Shown one piece after another: positions 40,192-50,202 of a DNA stretch of 64,000 bases. The stretch is from Pseudomonas frederiksbergensis (GTDB lineage: Bacteria; Pseudomonadota; Gammaproteobacteria; Pseudomonadales; Pseudomonadaceae), in the NCBI RefSeq assembly GCF_003732705.1, contig NZ_MOBR01000008.1:186001-250000 (forward strand), in the 5' to 3' direction. A model generated the notes under the pieces. The model had not been told where the DNA came from. It saw only the letters and a list, made by a program, of their open reading frames with translations, and ran no database searches. Within the stretch, counting starts at the first letter, position 1. Every line of letters begins with the position of its first letter. A program made the translations under genes and the position numbers.

Positions 40192-42297
40192 ATGCCGAGC
40201 ATAGACGCCCTCGCCGATCGCTTATCGACCTACCTCGGCAAGGACCAGGTGAACCTGGTCCGCCGAGCGTATTTCTACGCCGAACAAGCCCACGACGGCC
40301 AACGCCGCCGCAGCGGCGAGGCGTACGTCACGCATCCTCTTGCGGTGGCGAATATTCTTGCCGACATGCACATGGACCATCAGAGCCTGATGGCAGCCAT
40401 GCTGCATGACGTGATCGAAGACACCGGGATTGCCAAAGAGGCGCTGCAAGCGCAGTTCGGCGAAACCGTGGCCGAACTGGTCGACGGGGTCAGCAAACTG
40501 ACCCAGATGAACTTCGAGACCAAAGCTGAAGCCCAGGCCGAAAACTTCCAGAAAATGGCCATGGCCATGGCCCGCGATATTCGCGTGATCCTGGTCAAGC
40601 TCGCCGACCGCCTGCACAACATGCGCACGCTGGAAGTGCTGTCCGGCGAAAAACGCCGGCGCATCGCCAAGGAAACCCTGGAAATCTATGCGCCCATCGC
40701 CAATCGGCTGGGCATGCACGCCATCCGCATAGAATTCGAAGACCTCGGCTTCAAGGCCATGCACCCGATGCGCTCCGCGCGGATCAACCAGGCCGTCAAA
40801 CGCGCCCGGGGCAACCGCAAGGAAATCGTCAACAAGATCGAAGAGTCCCTCAGCCACTGCCTGGCGATTGATGAAATCCAGGGCGAAGTCAGCGGGCGCC
40901 AGAAGCACCTCTACGGCATCTACAAGAAAATGCGCGGCAAGCGTCGGGCCTTCAACGAGATCATGGACGTCTACGCGTTCCGGATCATCGTCGACAAGGT
41001 CGATACCTGCTACCGCGTGCTGGGCGCTGTGCATAATTTGTACAAACCGTTGCCGGGTCGCTTCAAGGATTACATCGCGATCCCCAAGGCCAACGGCTAT
41101 CAGTCGCTGCACACCACGTTGTTCGGCATGCACGGCGTACCGATCGAGATCCAGATCCGCACCCGTGAAATGGAAGAGATGGCCAACAACGGCATCGCCG
41201 CCCATTGGCTGTACAAATCCAGCGGCGACGAGCAGCCCAAGGGCACTCACGCCCGCGCCCGCCAGTGGGTCAAAGGCGTGCTGGAAATGCAGCAAAGGGC
41301 CGGCAACTCGCTGGAATTCATCGAAAGCGTGAAGATCGACCTGTTCCCGGACGAGGTCTACGTGTTCACGCCAAAAGGCCGGATCATGGAGTTGCCCAAA
41401 GGCTCCACGGCGGTGGACTTCGCTTACGCGGTGCACACCGACGTTGGCAACAGCTGCATCGCGTGCCGGATCAATCGTCGTCTCGCGCCGCTGTCCGAAC
41501 CGCTGCAAAGCGGCTCCACGGTCGAGATTGTCAGCGCCCCCGGCGCACGGCCGAACCCGGCGTGGCTCAATTTCGTGGTCACCGGCAAGGCGCGGACCCA
41601 CATCCGCCATGCACTGAAACTGCAGCGCCGCTCCGAATCCATCAGCCTCGGCGAGCGTTTGCTGAACAAGGTATTGAACGGTTTCGACAGCTCCCTGGAC
41701 AAAGTCCCGGCCGAGCGCGTCAAGGCGATGCTCACCGAGTACCGCCTGGAACTGATCGAAGACCTGCTCGAAGACATTGGCCTGGGCAACCGCATGGCCT
41801 ATGTGGTCGCCCGCCGCCTGCTGGGCGAAGGCGAGCAACTGCCAAGCGCGGAAGGTCCGCTGGCGATTCGCGGCACCGAGGGCCTGGTCCTCAGCTACGC
41901 CAAGTGCTGCACGCCGATCCCGGGCGACCCGATTGTCGGGCACCTGTCGGCGGGCAAAGGCATGGTCGTGCACCTGGACAACTGCCGCAACATCAGTGAA
42001 ATCCGCCACAACCCGGAAAAATGCATCCAGCTCTCGTGGGCCAAGGATGTCACCGGAGAATTCAATGTCGAGCTGCGCGTCGAACTGGAACACCAGCGTG
42101 GCCTGATCGCCCTGCTGGCCAGCAGCGTCAACGCGGCCGATGGCAATATCGAAAAAATCAGCATGGACGAGCGCGATGGTCGCATCAGCGTGGTCCAACT
42201 GGTGGTCAGCGTGCACGACCGTGTGCACCTGGCCCGCGTGATCAAGAAACTGCGCGCCTTGACCGGGGTGATTCGCATCACCCGCATGCGTGCGTAG
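40192..42297 (+). CDS. spoT: Bifunctional (p)ppGpp synthetase/hydrolase SpoT
   Basis: A 701-aa stringent-response enzyme. HD hydrolase domain about 20-150 with H72-D73 in MLHDVIEDTG and RLHNMRTLE; degenerate synthetase domain about 235-345; TGS about 385-450 (VYVFTPKGRIMELPKGSTAV); helical and zinc-finger-like regions (YAKCCTPIPGD); ACT domain about 625-700. Length matches P. aeruginosa SpoT. Confidence 0.97.
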   Translation: MPSIDALADRLSTYLGKDQVNLVRRAYFYAEQAHDGQRRRSGEAYVTHPLAVANILADMHMDHQSLMAAMLHDVIEDTGIAKEALQAQFGETVAELVDGVSKLTQMNFETKAEAQAENFQKMAMAMARDIRVILVKLADRLHNMRTLEVLSGEKRRRIAKETLEIYAPIANRLGMHAIRIEFEDLGFKAMHPMRSARINQAVKRARGNRKEIVNKIEESLSHCLAIDEIQGEVSGRQKHLYGIYKKMRGKRRAFNEIMDVYAFRIIVDKVDTCYRVLGAVHNLYKPLPGRFKDYIAIPKANGYQSLHTTLFGMHGVPIEIQIRTREMEEMANNGIAAHWLYKSSGDEQPKGTHARARQWVKGVLEMQQRAGNSLEFIESVKIDLFPDEVYVFTPKGRIMELPKGSTAVDFAYAVHTDVGNSCIACRINRRLAPLSEPLQSGSTVEIVSAPGARPNPAWLNFVVTGKARTHIRHALKLQRRSESISLGERLLNKVLNGFDSSLDKVPAERVKAMLTEYRLELIEDLLEDIGLGNRMAYVVARRLLGEGEQLPSAEGPLAIRGTEGLVLSYAKCCTPIPGDPIVGHLSAGKGMVVHLDNCRNISEIRHNPEKCIQLSWAKDVTGEFNVELRVELEHQRGLIALLASSVNAADGNIEKISMDERDGRISVVQLVVSVHDRVHLARVIKKLRALTGVIRITRMRA

Positions 42298-42321
42298 CCC
42301 ATCCATTACAAGGAGTCATTC

Positions 42322-42702
42322 ATGACCAAGACTGTTATCACCAGCGACAAAGCCCCGGCCGCCATCGGCACTTATTCCCAGGCGATCAAGGCTGGCAATA
42401 CCGTCTACATGTCGGGTCAGATTCCCCTGGACCCAAAAACCATGGAACTGGTCGAAGGCTTCGAAGCCCAGACCGTCCAGGTGTTCGAGAACCTCAAGGC
42501 CGTGGCTGAAGCCGCTGGCGGTTCGTTCAAGGACATCGTCAAACTGAACATCTTCCTCACCGACCTGAGCCACTTCGCCAAGGTCAACGAGATCATGGGC
42601 AAATACTTTGACCAACCCTACCCTGCCCGCGCCGCCATCGGCGTTGCTGCCCTGCCAAAGGGTTCGCAGGTAGAAATGGACGCCATTCTGGTCATCGAGT
42701 AA
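42322..42702 (+). CDS. ridA: 2-iminobutanoate/2-iminopropanoate deaminase RidA
   Basis: A 126-aa canonical RidA that hydrolyses reactive enamines/imines. The active-site segment [20 protein letters not shown] contains the substrate-binding Arg. CAAGGAG lies 7 nt before ATG. Follows spoT by 24 bp, as in most pseudomonads. Confidence 0.95.
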   Translation: MTKTVITSDKAPAAIGTYSQAIKAGNTVYMSGQIPLDPKTMELVEGFEAQTVQVFENLKAVAEAAGGSFKDIVKLNIFLTDLSHFAKVNEIMGKYFDQPYPARAAIGVAALPKGSQVEMDAILVIE

Positions 42703-42757
42703 CACATCCGGCGCAGCCTCCCAGGTTGCGCCGTTTTCGTTTTGAAAGGATTCCACC

Positions 42758-43498
42758 ATGCGCAAAGCGCTTGCCTTCTCCTTGCTCGCCGTTTTCCTCG
42801 GCGGCTGCGCCAGCAATCCTGCCGACCGTGATATCAGCGGCACCTGGATCAACCAGGTGGCCATCGACGCTGCCTCCAAGGGCGGCCCCCTGCGCGAAGC
42901 GCTCCAGGCTTACGGTCCGAACCTGGAATGGGACGTCAACACCAAGGCCAGCCAGGCCCGCTACACCAACGGTTTTGAAAACGTCGAAGGCAAGCTGCTG
43001 GCCGATGAGTCCGGCGCCTGGAAAGTCGATTTCTACGGCAGTTCCGCCAGCGAGTTGCGTCGTGACGGCAAGCAATTGAGCCAGGTCGCGAACGACAACG
43101 AACCGGCCCAAGTCTTCGATCGTGCCTTGATTCCAGTTCCGGAAGGCGCGCCGATTGGCGCCAGCTTCGAACGCGCGCTGTACTCGGCTTATATGGGCGG
43201 CAGCTGGAAAATCGTCAACGGTCAGGGTGAAGGCAGCACGGTGCAATTCCAGGCGGATGGCCAAGTGGCCGGCCTGCCGGGTGCGGATCGTTATGCCTTA
43301 TGCCTGGCGGGTGATTGCGCATCGATGAGCGGCGGCAACGACAGCATGTGGCTGCAACAGAACGGTCAGGGCAATACCTGGATCTTTGCGCGCAAGGGCA
43401 AGGAACTGGAAATCTTCCAGACCGTGAACACGGCGCAGGCGGATGAGATGCCGCAGTTCACGCCGGGTGATCGGCATTGGTTGCTGGAAAAGCAGTAA
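42758..43498 (+). CDS. Conserved lipoprotein of unknown function
   Basis: A 246-aa protein with a lipobox (VFLGGCAS, Cys17) and a mature part rich in Gly, Gln and acidic residues with short beta-type strands. No known catalytic motif. The residue after the lipid Cys is Ala, so outer-membrane sorting is expected. Follows ridA by 55 bp; corresponds in position to P. aeruginosa PA5340. Confidence 0.75.
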   Translation: MRKALAFSLLAVFLGGCASNPADRDISGTWINQVAIDAASKGGPLREALQAYGPNLEWDVNTKASQARYTNGFENVEGKLLADESGAWKVDFYGSSASELRRDGKQLSQVANDNEPAQVFDRALIPVPEGAPIGASFERALYSAYMGGSWKIVNGQGEGSTVQFQADGQVAGLPGADRYALCLAGDCASMSGGNDSMWLQQNGQGNTWIFARKGKELEIFQTVNTAQADEMPQFTPGDRHWLLEKQ

Positions 43499-43527
43499 TC
43501 CGGATTTAAAGCCTGCACAAAACCAAT

Positions 43528-43619
43528 TGTAGGAGCGAGGCTTGCCCGCGAAGGCGCCATAACATTCAACATCAATGTTGTTTGTTACATCGCTTTCGCG
43601 GGCAAGCCTCGCTCCTACA
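43528..43619. repeat. REPIN (TGTAGGAGCGAGGCTTGCCC type)
   Basis: Inward-facing pair between the convergent lipoprotein and SDR genes. Confidence 0.9.
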
Positions 43620-43641
43620 GTTGGTTTGTGGTGGCTGGAAG

Positions 43642-44499
43642 TTAGCGGCTGGACTCGAGAATCGCGGCGTAGCCTTCGCGATAACTCGGATATTTCGGCG
43701 CCCAACCCAACGCCTTGGCCCGGGCATTACTGCAACGCTTGCTGCCGGTGCGGCGCACGCTCTCGTCCTCGGCCCATTCGGTCACGCCCAGATACTCCCG
43801 CAACCAACCCACCACTTCTGCCAGCGGCGCGGGTGCGTCATCGACACCGATATAGATATCATCCAGCGCCACACCCCGCTGATCCGCCTCCAGCAGATAC
43901 GCCATCAACCCCGCCGCATCGTCGGAATGAATGCGATTGCCATATAACGGCGGATCAATCGCCACGCGATAGCCGCGACGAACCTGGGTCAGCAGAAACT
44001 CGCGTCCCGGACCGTAAATCCCGGTCAGGCGCACGATGCTCGCCGGGATACCGCTATTGAGGGCAACCTGCTCCGCCTCCAGCATCACCCGCCCGGAATA
44101 ACCAGCCGCCACGGTAGGCGAAGTCTCGTCGACCCACTCACCATCCTGCTGGCCATAAACGCTGCTGCTGGAAACGAACAGCAACCGGTTGGGCACTTGC
44201 CCGTAGTCGTCCAGCCACTCCAGCACGTGCTGCAGGCCCTGAATGTAAGCAGCGCGATAACCCGCTTCGTCGTGATCGGTGGCCGCCGCGCAATACACCA
44301 GGTAATCCACCGCACCGATGGGCCAGGTTTGCGGACAATCCTTATTGAACAAGTCGCCGGCAACACCAATTACCCCTTCGGGCAGACGCGAGATGTCACG
44401 CCGCAAGCCGTGAACCTCCCACCCAGCAGCCAACAATTGCGTGGCCAAACGGCTGCCGACATCACCGCAGCCGGCGATCAAAACAGATGGCGCGGACAT
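43642..44499 (-). CDS. NAD(P)-binding epimerase-like protein (YeeZ type)
   Basis: A 285-aa extended SDR-like Rossmann protein: LIAGCGDVGSRLATQLLAAG is the nucleotide-binding loop, and VSSSSVYGQQDG and GIYGPGR match sugar-nucleotide epimerase-type folds. The usual YxxxK catalytic pair is replaced (YSGRV), so it belongs to the atypical group (like E. coli YeeZ) and may be a binding or regulatory protein rather than an epimerase. Divergent from exbB. Confidence 0.78.
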   Translation of the reverse strand: MSAPSVLIAGCGDVGSRLATQLLAAGWEVHGLRRDISRLPEGVIGVAGDLFNKDCPQTWPIGAVDYLVYCAAATDHDEAGYRAAYIQGLQHVLEWLDDYGQVPNRLLFVSSSSVYGQQDGEWVDETSPTVAAGYSGRVMLEAEQVALNSGIPASIVRLTGIYGPGREFLLTQVRRGYRVAIDPPLYGNRIHSDDAAGLMAYLLEADQRGVALDDIYIGVDDAPAPLAEVVGWLREYLGVTEWAEDESVRRTGSKRCSNARAKALGWAPKYPSYREGYAAILESSR

Positions 44500-44688
44500 C
44501 AGAAAACTCCCACTGGAAAGGTACAGACTAGCGCCCGTAAAGGACGAGCGGCTAGCAATGGAGGAAAAAAAGAGACGCTATTACTTTTGTTAACAAGAAT
44601 TAATTGCAATAATGCCGGCCACTTTTGTTCTCGGCCCTACGAGGTCTGGAAGAACAATTACCCTATTTTTCTCTCAGGTCCGGCCAGC

Positions 44689-45663
44689 ATGACACGCAAT
44701 CAATTCCCCGCTTCGCCAACCAAACGACCTCGCGCCTGGAGCGCTGTGGCCGCCCTGCTGCTCAGCCTGATGCTGGCGCCCGTCGCCGCTTTCGCTGATG
44801 CACAAGCGCCCGCCACTCCGGCCACCGCGACTGCTCCGGCCCCTGCTGATCACGCTGCTCCGGTCGTAGCACCTACCGCAACCGACCCGGCTCAAGCCGT
44901 GGACGCCACTGCTGACGACGCGCCTGAAGTTCTGGAACCGGACAACTCCCTGGGCATGGCCCACGACCTGTCGCCATGGGGCATGTACCAGAACGCCGAT
45001 ATTATCGTGAAAATCGTGATGATCGGCCTGGCCATCGCTTCGATCATCACCTGGACCATCTGGATCGCCAAAGGCTTCGAGCTGATGGGCGCCAAGCGTC
45101 GTCTGCGTAACGAAATCGTCCACCTGAAGAAAGCCACCACCCTTAAAGAAGCCAGCGCCACCGCGACCAAGCAGGGCACCCTCGCCCATCTGCTGGTCCA
45201 CGACGCCCTGGAAGAAATGCGCCTGTCGGCCAACAGCCGCGAGAAAGAAGGCATCAAGGAGCGTGTCGCTTTCCGTCTTGAGCGTCTGGTCGCCGCCTGC
45301 GGTCGCAACATGAGCAGCGGCACCGGCGTGCTCGCCACCATCGGTTCCACCGCGCCATTCGTAGGTTTGTTCGGCACCGTGTGGGGCATCATGAACAGCT
45401 TCATCGGCATCGCCAAAACCCAGACCACCAACCTTGCCGTTGTCGCTCCCGGTATCGCCGAAGCCCTGCTGGCCACCGCGCTGGGCCTGGTTGCGGCGAT
45501 TCCTGCCGTGGTCATCTACAACGTCTTCGCCCGCTCCATCGCCGGTTACAAGGCGCAGGTGTCGGACGCCTCTGCTGAAGTCCTGTTGCTGGTCAGCCGT
45601 GATCTGGATCACTTGCCGACCGCTGAGCGCTCCACGCAACCCCACGTGGTCAAAGTAGGGTAA
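44689..45663 (+). CDS. exbB: TonB-system proton channel subunit ExbB
   Basis: A 324-aa inner-membrane protein with three transmembrane helices and the MotA/TolQ/ExbB channel domain (about 200-310, GSTAPFVGLFGTVWGIMNSF). The first 95 residues are a cleavable or membrane-anchoring leader plus an Ala/Pro-rich periplasmic extension, the long ExbB form typical of pseudomonads. Start at ATG 44689; longer open frame upstream is excluded. First of exbB-exbD-tonB, presumably iron-regulated, although no convincing Fur box could be fixed in the AT-rich leader. Confidence 0.93.
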   Translation: MTRNQFPASPTKRPRAWSAVAALLLSLMLAPVAAFADAQAPATPATATAPAPADHAAPVVAPTATDPAQAVDATADDAPEVLEPDNSLGMAHDLSPWGMYQNADIIVKIVMIGLAIASIITWTIWIAKGFELMGAKRRLRNEIVHLKKATTLKEASATATKQGTLAHLLVHDALEEMRLSANSREKEGIKERVAFRLERLVAACGRNMSSGTGVLATIGSTAPFVGLFGTVWGIMNSFIGIAKTQTTNLAVVAPGIAEALLATALGLVAAIPAVVIYNVFARSIAGYKAQVSDASAEVLLLVSRDLDHLPTAERSTQPHVVKVG

Positions 45664-45669
45664 TCAGCC

Positions 45670-46098
45670 ATGGGCTTGCATTTGAAAGAAGGCGCGGACG
45701 ACGATCTGGCCGAGAACCACGAAATCAACGTCACGCCGTTTATCGACGTGATGCTGGTGCTGTTGATCATCTTCATGGTGGCCGCGCCGTTGGCCACTGT
45801 GGACATCAAGGTCGACCTGCCCGCCTCCAGCGCCAAACCGGCGCCACGGCCGGAGAAACCGGTGTTCCTCAGTGTAAAAGCTGACCAGCGCCTGTTCCTC
45901 GGCGAAGACGAAGTGAAGGCCGAAGCGCTCGGCGCCACGCTCGACGCCCGGACCAAGGGCAAGAAAGACACGACGATCTTCTTCCAGGCCGATAAAGGCG
46001 TGGACTACGGCGACCTGATGAGCGTGATGGATAACCTGCGCTCCGCCGGTTACCTGAAAGTCGGTCTGGTCGGGCTTGAGACGGCAGTCAAGAAATGA
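45670..46098 (+). CDS. exbD: TonB-system subunit ExbD
   Basis: A 142-aa ExbD/TolR-family protein: one N-terminal transmembrane helix (VTPFIDVMLVLLIIFMVAAP) with the proton-binding Asp, then a periplasmic domain. Six nt after exbB; its TGA overlaps the tonB ATG. Confidence 0.95.
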   Translation: MGLHLKEGADDDLAENHEINVTPFIDVMLVLLIIFMVAAPLATVDIKVDLPASSAKPAPRPEKPVFLSVKADQRLFLGEDEVKAEALGATLDARTKGKKDTTIFFQADKGVDYGDLMSVMDNLRSAGYLKVGLVGLETAVKK

Positions 46099-46841
46099 TC
46101 ACGACGCGCCATAAGCTGACGCGTTACAGCGGGAGCCTGGCCGTGGTGCTGGGCGTTCATGCGCTGGCCATTGCGCTGGCGGTGAACTGGACGGCGCGCC
46201 CACCGATCGAGTTGCCTCCCCAGGCGATGATGGTCGAGTTGGCACCGGTTCCAGCCCCGCCACCGCCGGCGCCGCCGAAGGTGATCACGCCGCCGCAACC
46301 ACCGGCGCCGGTGGAAGAGCTGCCGATCCCGAAACTGGCGGAAGCGCCGAAGGCAGAAATTGCCGTGCCGAAACCGGTCAAACCCAAGCCCAAGCCGCAA
46401 CCGCCCAAGCCTGTGGAGAAAAAGCCGGAGCCGCCGAAGGAGAAGCCGTCCGAGGAAAAACCGAGCGACGCGCAACCGACCCAGGCCCCGACCGAGAAAT
46501 CCGCACAGCCCGCGCCAGGCCCGTCGCCCGCTCAGCAGGCCGCGAAGGCCAGTTGGCAAGGCACCCTGCTCGCGCATTTGGCCAAGTACAAAAAGTACCC
46601 GGCCAGTGCGCAATCACGGGGCAAGGAAGGTCTGAACCGCCTGCGCTTCGTGGTCGATGGTGAAGGCAATGTGTTGTCGTTCGAACTGGTAGGCCGCTCC
46701 GGCAACGCCGACCTGGACCGGGCCACCCTGGAAATGATCAAGCGTGCCCAGCCACTGCCCAAGCCACCGGCGGACATGCTGAACAACGGCTCCATCGAAA
46801 TTGTTGCACCGTTCGTTTACTCGCTGGAACGCCGACGGTAA
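46095..46841 (+). CDS. tonB: Energy transducer TonB
   Basis: A 248-aa TonB: N-terminal transmembrane anchor (about 14-33, LAVVLGVHALAIALAVNW) with the conserved His, long Pro/Lys-rich spacer (about 45-150) and C-terminal domain (about 155-245; YPASAQSRGKEGLNRLRFVV). It passes proton-motive energy to outer-membrane receptors. The start overlaps the exbD stop by 4 nt (ATGA). Confidence 0.95.
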   Translation: MITTRHKLTRYSGSLAVVLGVHALAIALAVNWTARPPIELPPQAMMVELAPVPAPPPPAPPKVITPPQPPAPVEELPIPKLAEAPKAEIAVPKPVKPKPKPQPPKPVEKKPEPPKEKPSEEKPSDAQPTQAPTEKSAQPAPGPSPAQQAAKASWQGTLLAHLAKYKKYPASAQSRGKEGLNRLRFVVDGEGNVLSFELVGRSGNADLDRATLEMIKRAQPLPKPPADMLNNGSIEIVAPFVYSLERRR

Positions 46842-46856
46842 GCAACACACATATCC

Positions 46857-46948
46857 TGTAGGAGCGAAGCTTGCTCGCGAAGAGGCCATCACATCCAACA
46901 TCCATGTTGGTTGATACACCGCTTTCGCGAGCAAGCTCTGCTCCTACA
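46857..46948. repeat. Hybrid REPIN
   Basis: Inward-facing pair whose arms (TGTAGGAGCGAAGCTTGCTC) combine the TGTAGG start of one REP class with the GCTTGCTCGCGA core of the other. The right arm has an extra T (AAGCTCTGCTCC), an indel relative to the left. Confidence 0.85.
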
Positions 46949-46967
46949 GGATCATGCAGCAACCATA

Positions 46968-46991
46968 AAGGCACCCGAAAGGTGCCTTTTG
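46968..46991 (+). terminator. Rho-independent terminator of exbB-exbD-tonB
   Basis: AAAGGCACC-CGAAA-GGTGCCTTTT, just past the REPIN downstream of tonB. Confidence 0.88.
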
Positions 46992-47108
46992 CATATCCGC
47001 CAGCGGCAAACCCGCATTGCCCTGTGTCACTCAACACACTCTCTCTGATAACGTGCGTCTATCGATTGCAGCCGGTATGCTTGGCCCGCAACTTCATGGA
47101 CGCTCGCT

Positions 47109-48038
47109 ATGACTCTTACAGAATTACGCTACATCGTTACCCTCGCCCAAGAGCAGCACTTCGGCCACGCGGCCGAGCGTTGCCACGTCAGCCAGCCGAC
47201 CCTGTCGGTGGGCGTGAAAAAGCTTGAAGACGAACTCGGTGTGCTGATTTTCGAGCGCAGCAAGAGCGCGGTGCGCCTGACTCCGGTTGGCGAAGGCATC
47301 GTGGCCCAGGCGCAAAAAGTCCTGGAACAGGCCCAAGGCATCCGCGAACTGGCCCAGGCCGGCAAGAACCAACTGACCGCCCCGCTGAAAGTCGGCGCGA
47401 TCTATACCGTCGGCCCGTACCTGTTTCCGCATCTGATTCCGCAACTGCACCGGGTCGCCCCGCAGATGCCGTTGTACATCGAAGAAAACTTCACCCACGT
47501 GCTGCGCGACAAACTGCGCAACGGCGAGCTCGACGCGATCATCATCGCCCTGCCGTTCAACGAAGCCGACGTGCTGACCCTGCCGCTCTACGACGAGCCG
47601 TTCTACGTCCTGATGCCGGCCCAGCACCCGTGGACCCAGAAAGAAACCATCGACGCCGCCCTGCTCAACGACAAGAGCCTGCTGCTGCTCGGCGAAGGCC
47701 ACTGCTTCCGCGATCAAGTGCTCGAAGCCTGCCCGACCCTCGGCAAAGGCAATGACGGCGCCAAGCACACCACCGTGGAATCCAGCTCCCTGGAAACCAT
47801 CCGCCACATGGTCGCCTCCGGCCTCGGCATCTCGATCCTGCCGCTGTCGGCGGTGGACAGCCACCACTACGCCCCTGGCGTGATCGCCGTACGCCCACTG
47901 TCGCCGCCGGTGCCGTTCCGCACCGTGGCCATCGCCTGGCGCGCGAGTTTCCCGCGGCCGAAAGCGATTGAAATCCTCGCTGACTCCATTCGCCTGTGCT
48001 CGGTGGCCAAGCCACAAGCGCCGGTGGTGGCCGGTTAA
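47109..48038 (+). CDS. oxyR: Hydrogen-peroxide-sensing regulator OxyR
   Basis: A 309-aa LysR-family activator of antioxidant genes. N-terminal HTH (about 1-60) and redox-sensing domain with the disulfide-forming pair C199 (GEGHCF) and C208 (LEACPT), in the same positions as in E. coli OxyR. recG follows 9 nt downstream, the usual Pseudomonas arrangement. Confidence 0.97.
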   Translation: MTLTELRYIVTLAQEQHFGHAAERCHVSQPTLSVGVKKLEDELGVLIFERSKSAVRLTPVGEGIVAQAQKVLEQAQGIRELAQAGKNQLTAPLKVGAIYTVGPYLFPHLIPQLHRVAPQMPLYIEENFTHVLRDKLRNGELDAIIIALPFNEADVLTLPLYDEPFYVLMPAQHPWTQKETIDAALLNDKSLLLLGEGHCFRDQVLEACPTLGKGNDGAKHTTVESSSLETIRHMVASGLGISILPLSAVDSHHYAPGVIAVRPLSPPVPFRTVAIAWRASFPRPKAIEILADSIRLCSVAKPQAPVVAG

Positions 48039-48047
48039 GTCGCTGCC

Positions 48048-50123
48048 ATGACCGAGTTGTCGCAAGTGTCGGTGACGGCACTCAAGGGTGTCGGGGAAGC
48101 CATGGCCGAGAAGTTGGCCAAGGTCGGCCTGGAGAATCTCCAGGACGTGCTCTTCCACTTGCCGTTGCGTTATCAGGACCGCACTCGCGTGGTCCCGATC
48201 GGCCATTTACGACCGGGTCAGGACGCCGTGATCGAAGGCACCGTCAGTGGCGCCGACGTGGTCATGGGCCGTCGTCGCAGCCTCGTGGTGCGGATTCAGG
48301 ACGGCACCGGCGGACTGAGCCTGCGCTTCTACCATTTCAGCAACGCCCAGAAAGAAGGCCTGAAGCGCGGCACGCGGATTCGCTGCTACGGCGAAGCGCG
48401 GCCCGGTGCCTCGGGGCTGGAGATCTACCACCCGGAATACCGCGCCATCACCGGTGACGAACCGCCGCCAGTGGATGAAACCCTGACCCCGGTTTACCCG
48501 CTGACCGAAGGCCTGACCCAACAACGCCTGCGCCAACTGTGCATGCAAACCCTGACCCTGCTCGGCCCCAGCAGCCTGCCCGACTGGCTGCCCACCGAAC
48601 TGGCCCGGGACTATCAACTGGCGCCGCTGGCCGATGCGATCCGCTATCTGCATCACCCGCCCGCCGATGCCGACGTCGACGAACTCGCCCTCGGCCATCA
48701 CTGGGCCCAACATCGCCTGGCCTTCGAAGAACTGCTGACCCATCAACTGTCCCAGCAACGCCTGCGCGAAAGCATGCGTTCCCTGCGCGCGCCGGCGATG
48801 CCGAAAGCCACCAAGCTGCCAGCCAAATACCTGGCCAATCTAGGCTTCACGCCGACCGGCGCCCAGCAACGGGTTGGCAACGAAATCGCTTACGACCTCA
48901 GTCAGCACGAACCGATGCTTCGCCTGATCCAGGGCGACGTCGGCGCCGGCAAAACCGTGGTCGCGGCCCTTGCCGCGTTGCAAGCGCTGGAGGCCGGTTA
49001 TCAGGTCGCCCTGATGGCGCCCACCGAGATTCTCGCCGAACAGCACTTCATCACCTTCAAGCGCTGGCTCGAACCGCTGGGCATCGAAGTCGCGTGGCTG
49101 GCCGGCAAGCTCAAGGGCAAGAACCGTGCGGCCGCGCTGGAACAGATCGCCAACGGCGCGCCCATGGTGGTTGGCACCCACGCGTTGTTCCAGGAAGAAG
49201 TGCAGTTCAAGAACCTCGCACTGGCGATCATCGACGAACAACACCGCTTCGGCGTCCAGCAGCGCCTCGCCCTGCGGCAGAAAGGCGTCGGCGGACGGAT
49301 GTGCCCGCACCAACTGATCATGACCGCCACGCCGATTCCACGGACCCTGGCCATGAGTGCCTACGCCGACCTCGACACTTCGATCCTCGACGAACTGCCC
49401 CCCGGCCGAACCCCGGTCAACACCGTGCTGGTCACCGATACACGGCGCGTTGAAGTCATCGAACGGGTGCGCGGCGCCTGTGCCGAAGGGCGCCAGGCCT
49501 ATTGGGTGTGCACGCTGATCGAAGAGTCGGAAGAGCTGACCTGCCAAGCCGCAGAAACCACCTACGAAGACCTGACCGCCGCCCTCGGCGAGTTGAAGGT
49601 CGGGCTGATCCACGGGCGCATGAAGCCTGTCGAGAAAGCCGCAGTGATGGCCGAATTCAAGGCCGGCAACCTGCAATTGCTGGTCGCCACGACGGTGATT
49701 GAAGTCGGTGTGGACGTGCCCAACGCCAGCCTGATGATCATCGAAAACCCTGAACGCCTGGGTCTGGCGCAACTGCACCAATTGCGCGGCCGCGTCGGTC
49801 GGGGCAGCGCCGCCAGCCATTGCGTGCTGCTCTACCATCCGCCGCTGTCACAGATCGGCCGTCAGCGCCTGGGCATCATGCGCGAAACCAACGACGGTTT
49901 TGTCATCGCCGAAAAAGACCTCGAACTGCGCGGCCCCGGCGAAATGCTCGGCACGCGCCAAACCGGCCTGCTGCAATTCAAGGTCGCAGACCTGATGCGC
50001 GACGCCGATTTGCTGCCAGCCGTGCGCGATGCCGCCCAAGCCTTGCTGGAACGCTGGCCGGATCATGTCAGCCCGTTGCTTGATCGCTGGCTGCGCCATG
50101 GGCAGCAATACGGCCAAGTGTGA
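48048..50123 (+). CDS. recG: ATP-dependent DNA helicase RecG
   Basis: A 691-aa SF2 branch-migration helicase for stalled forks and Holliday junctions. N-terminal wedge/OB domain (about 60-150), Walker A GDVGAGKTVVA, DEQH box (IIDEQHRFGV), motif III TATPIPRTLA, and C-terminal motifs VIEVGVDVPNAS and LRGRVGRG. Co-transcribed with oxyR. Confidence 0.97.
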   Translation: MTELSQVSVTALKGVGEAMAEKLAKVGLENLQDVLFHLPLRYQDRTRVVPIGHLRPGQDAVIEGTVSGADVVMGRRRSLVVRIQDGTGGLSLRFYHFSNAQKEGLKRGTRIRCYGEARPGASGLEIYHPEYRAITGDEPPPVDETLTPVYPLTEGLTQQRLRQLCMQTLTLLGPSSLPDWLPTELARDYQLAPLADAIRYLHHPPADADVDELALGHHWAQHRLAFEELLTHQLSQQRLRESMRSLRAPAMPKATKLPAKYLANLGFTPTGAQQRVGNEIAYDLSQHEPMLRLIQGDVGAGKTVVAALAALQALEAGYQVALMAPTEILAEQHFITFKRWLEPLGIEVAWLAGKLKGKNRAAALEQIANGAPMVVGTHALFQEEVQFKNLALAIIDEQHRFGVQQRLALRQKGVGGRMCPHQLIMTATPIPRTLAMSAYADLDTSILDELPPGRTPVNTVLVTDTRRVEVIERVRGACAEGRQAYWVCTLIEESEELTCQAAETTYEDLTAALGELKVGLIHGRMKPVEKAAVMAEFKAGNLQLLVATTVIEVGVDVPNASLMIIENPERLGLAQLHQLRGRVGRGSAASHCVLLYHPPLSQIGRQRLGIMRETNDGFVIAEKDLELRGPGEMLGTRQTGLLQFKVADLMRDADLLPAVRDAAQALLERWPDHVSPLLDRWLRHGQQYGQV

Positions 50124-50202
50124 GCACCGTCGCAGTTTCTGGACCATGGCTTTAAACAAGCTGGTTATACTCCAGCAATTGTTTCAAAAACGGATACACA
50201 CC

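Noticed and set aside
44580..44620. Fur box upstream of exbB
   Set aside because: The AT-rich stretch AAGAATTAATTGCAATAAT matches the 19-bp consensus at only about half its positions, too few to call, although iron regulation of exbB-exbD-tonB is likely.
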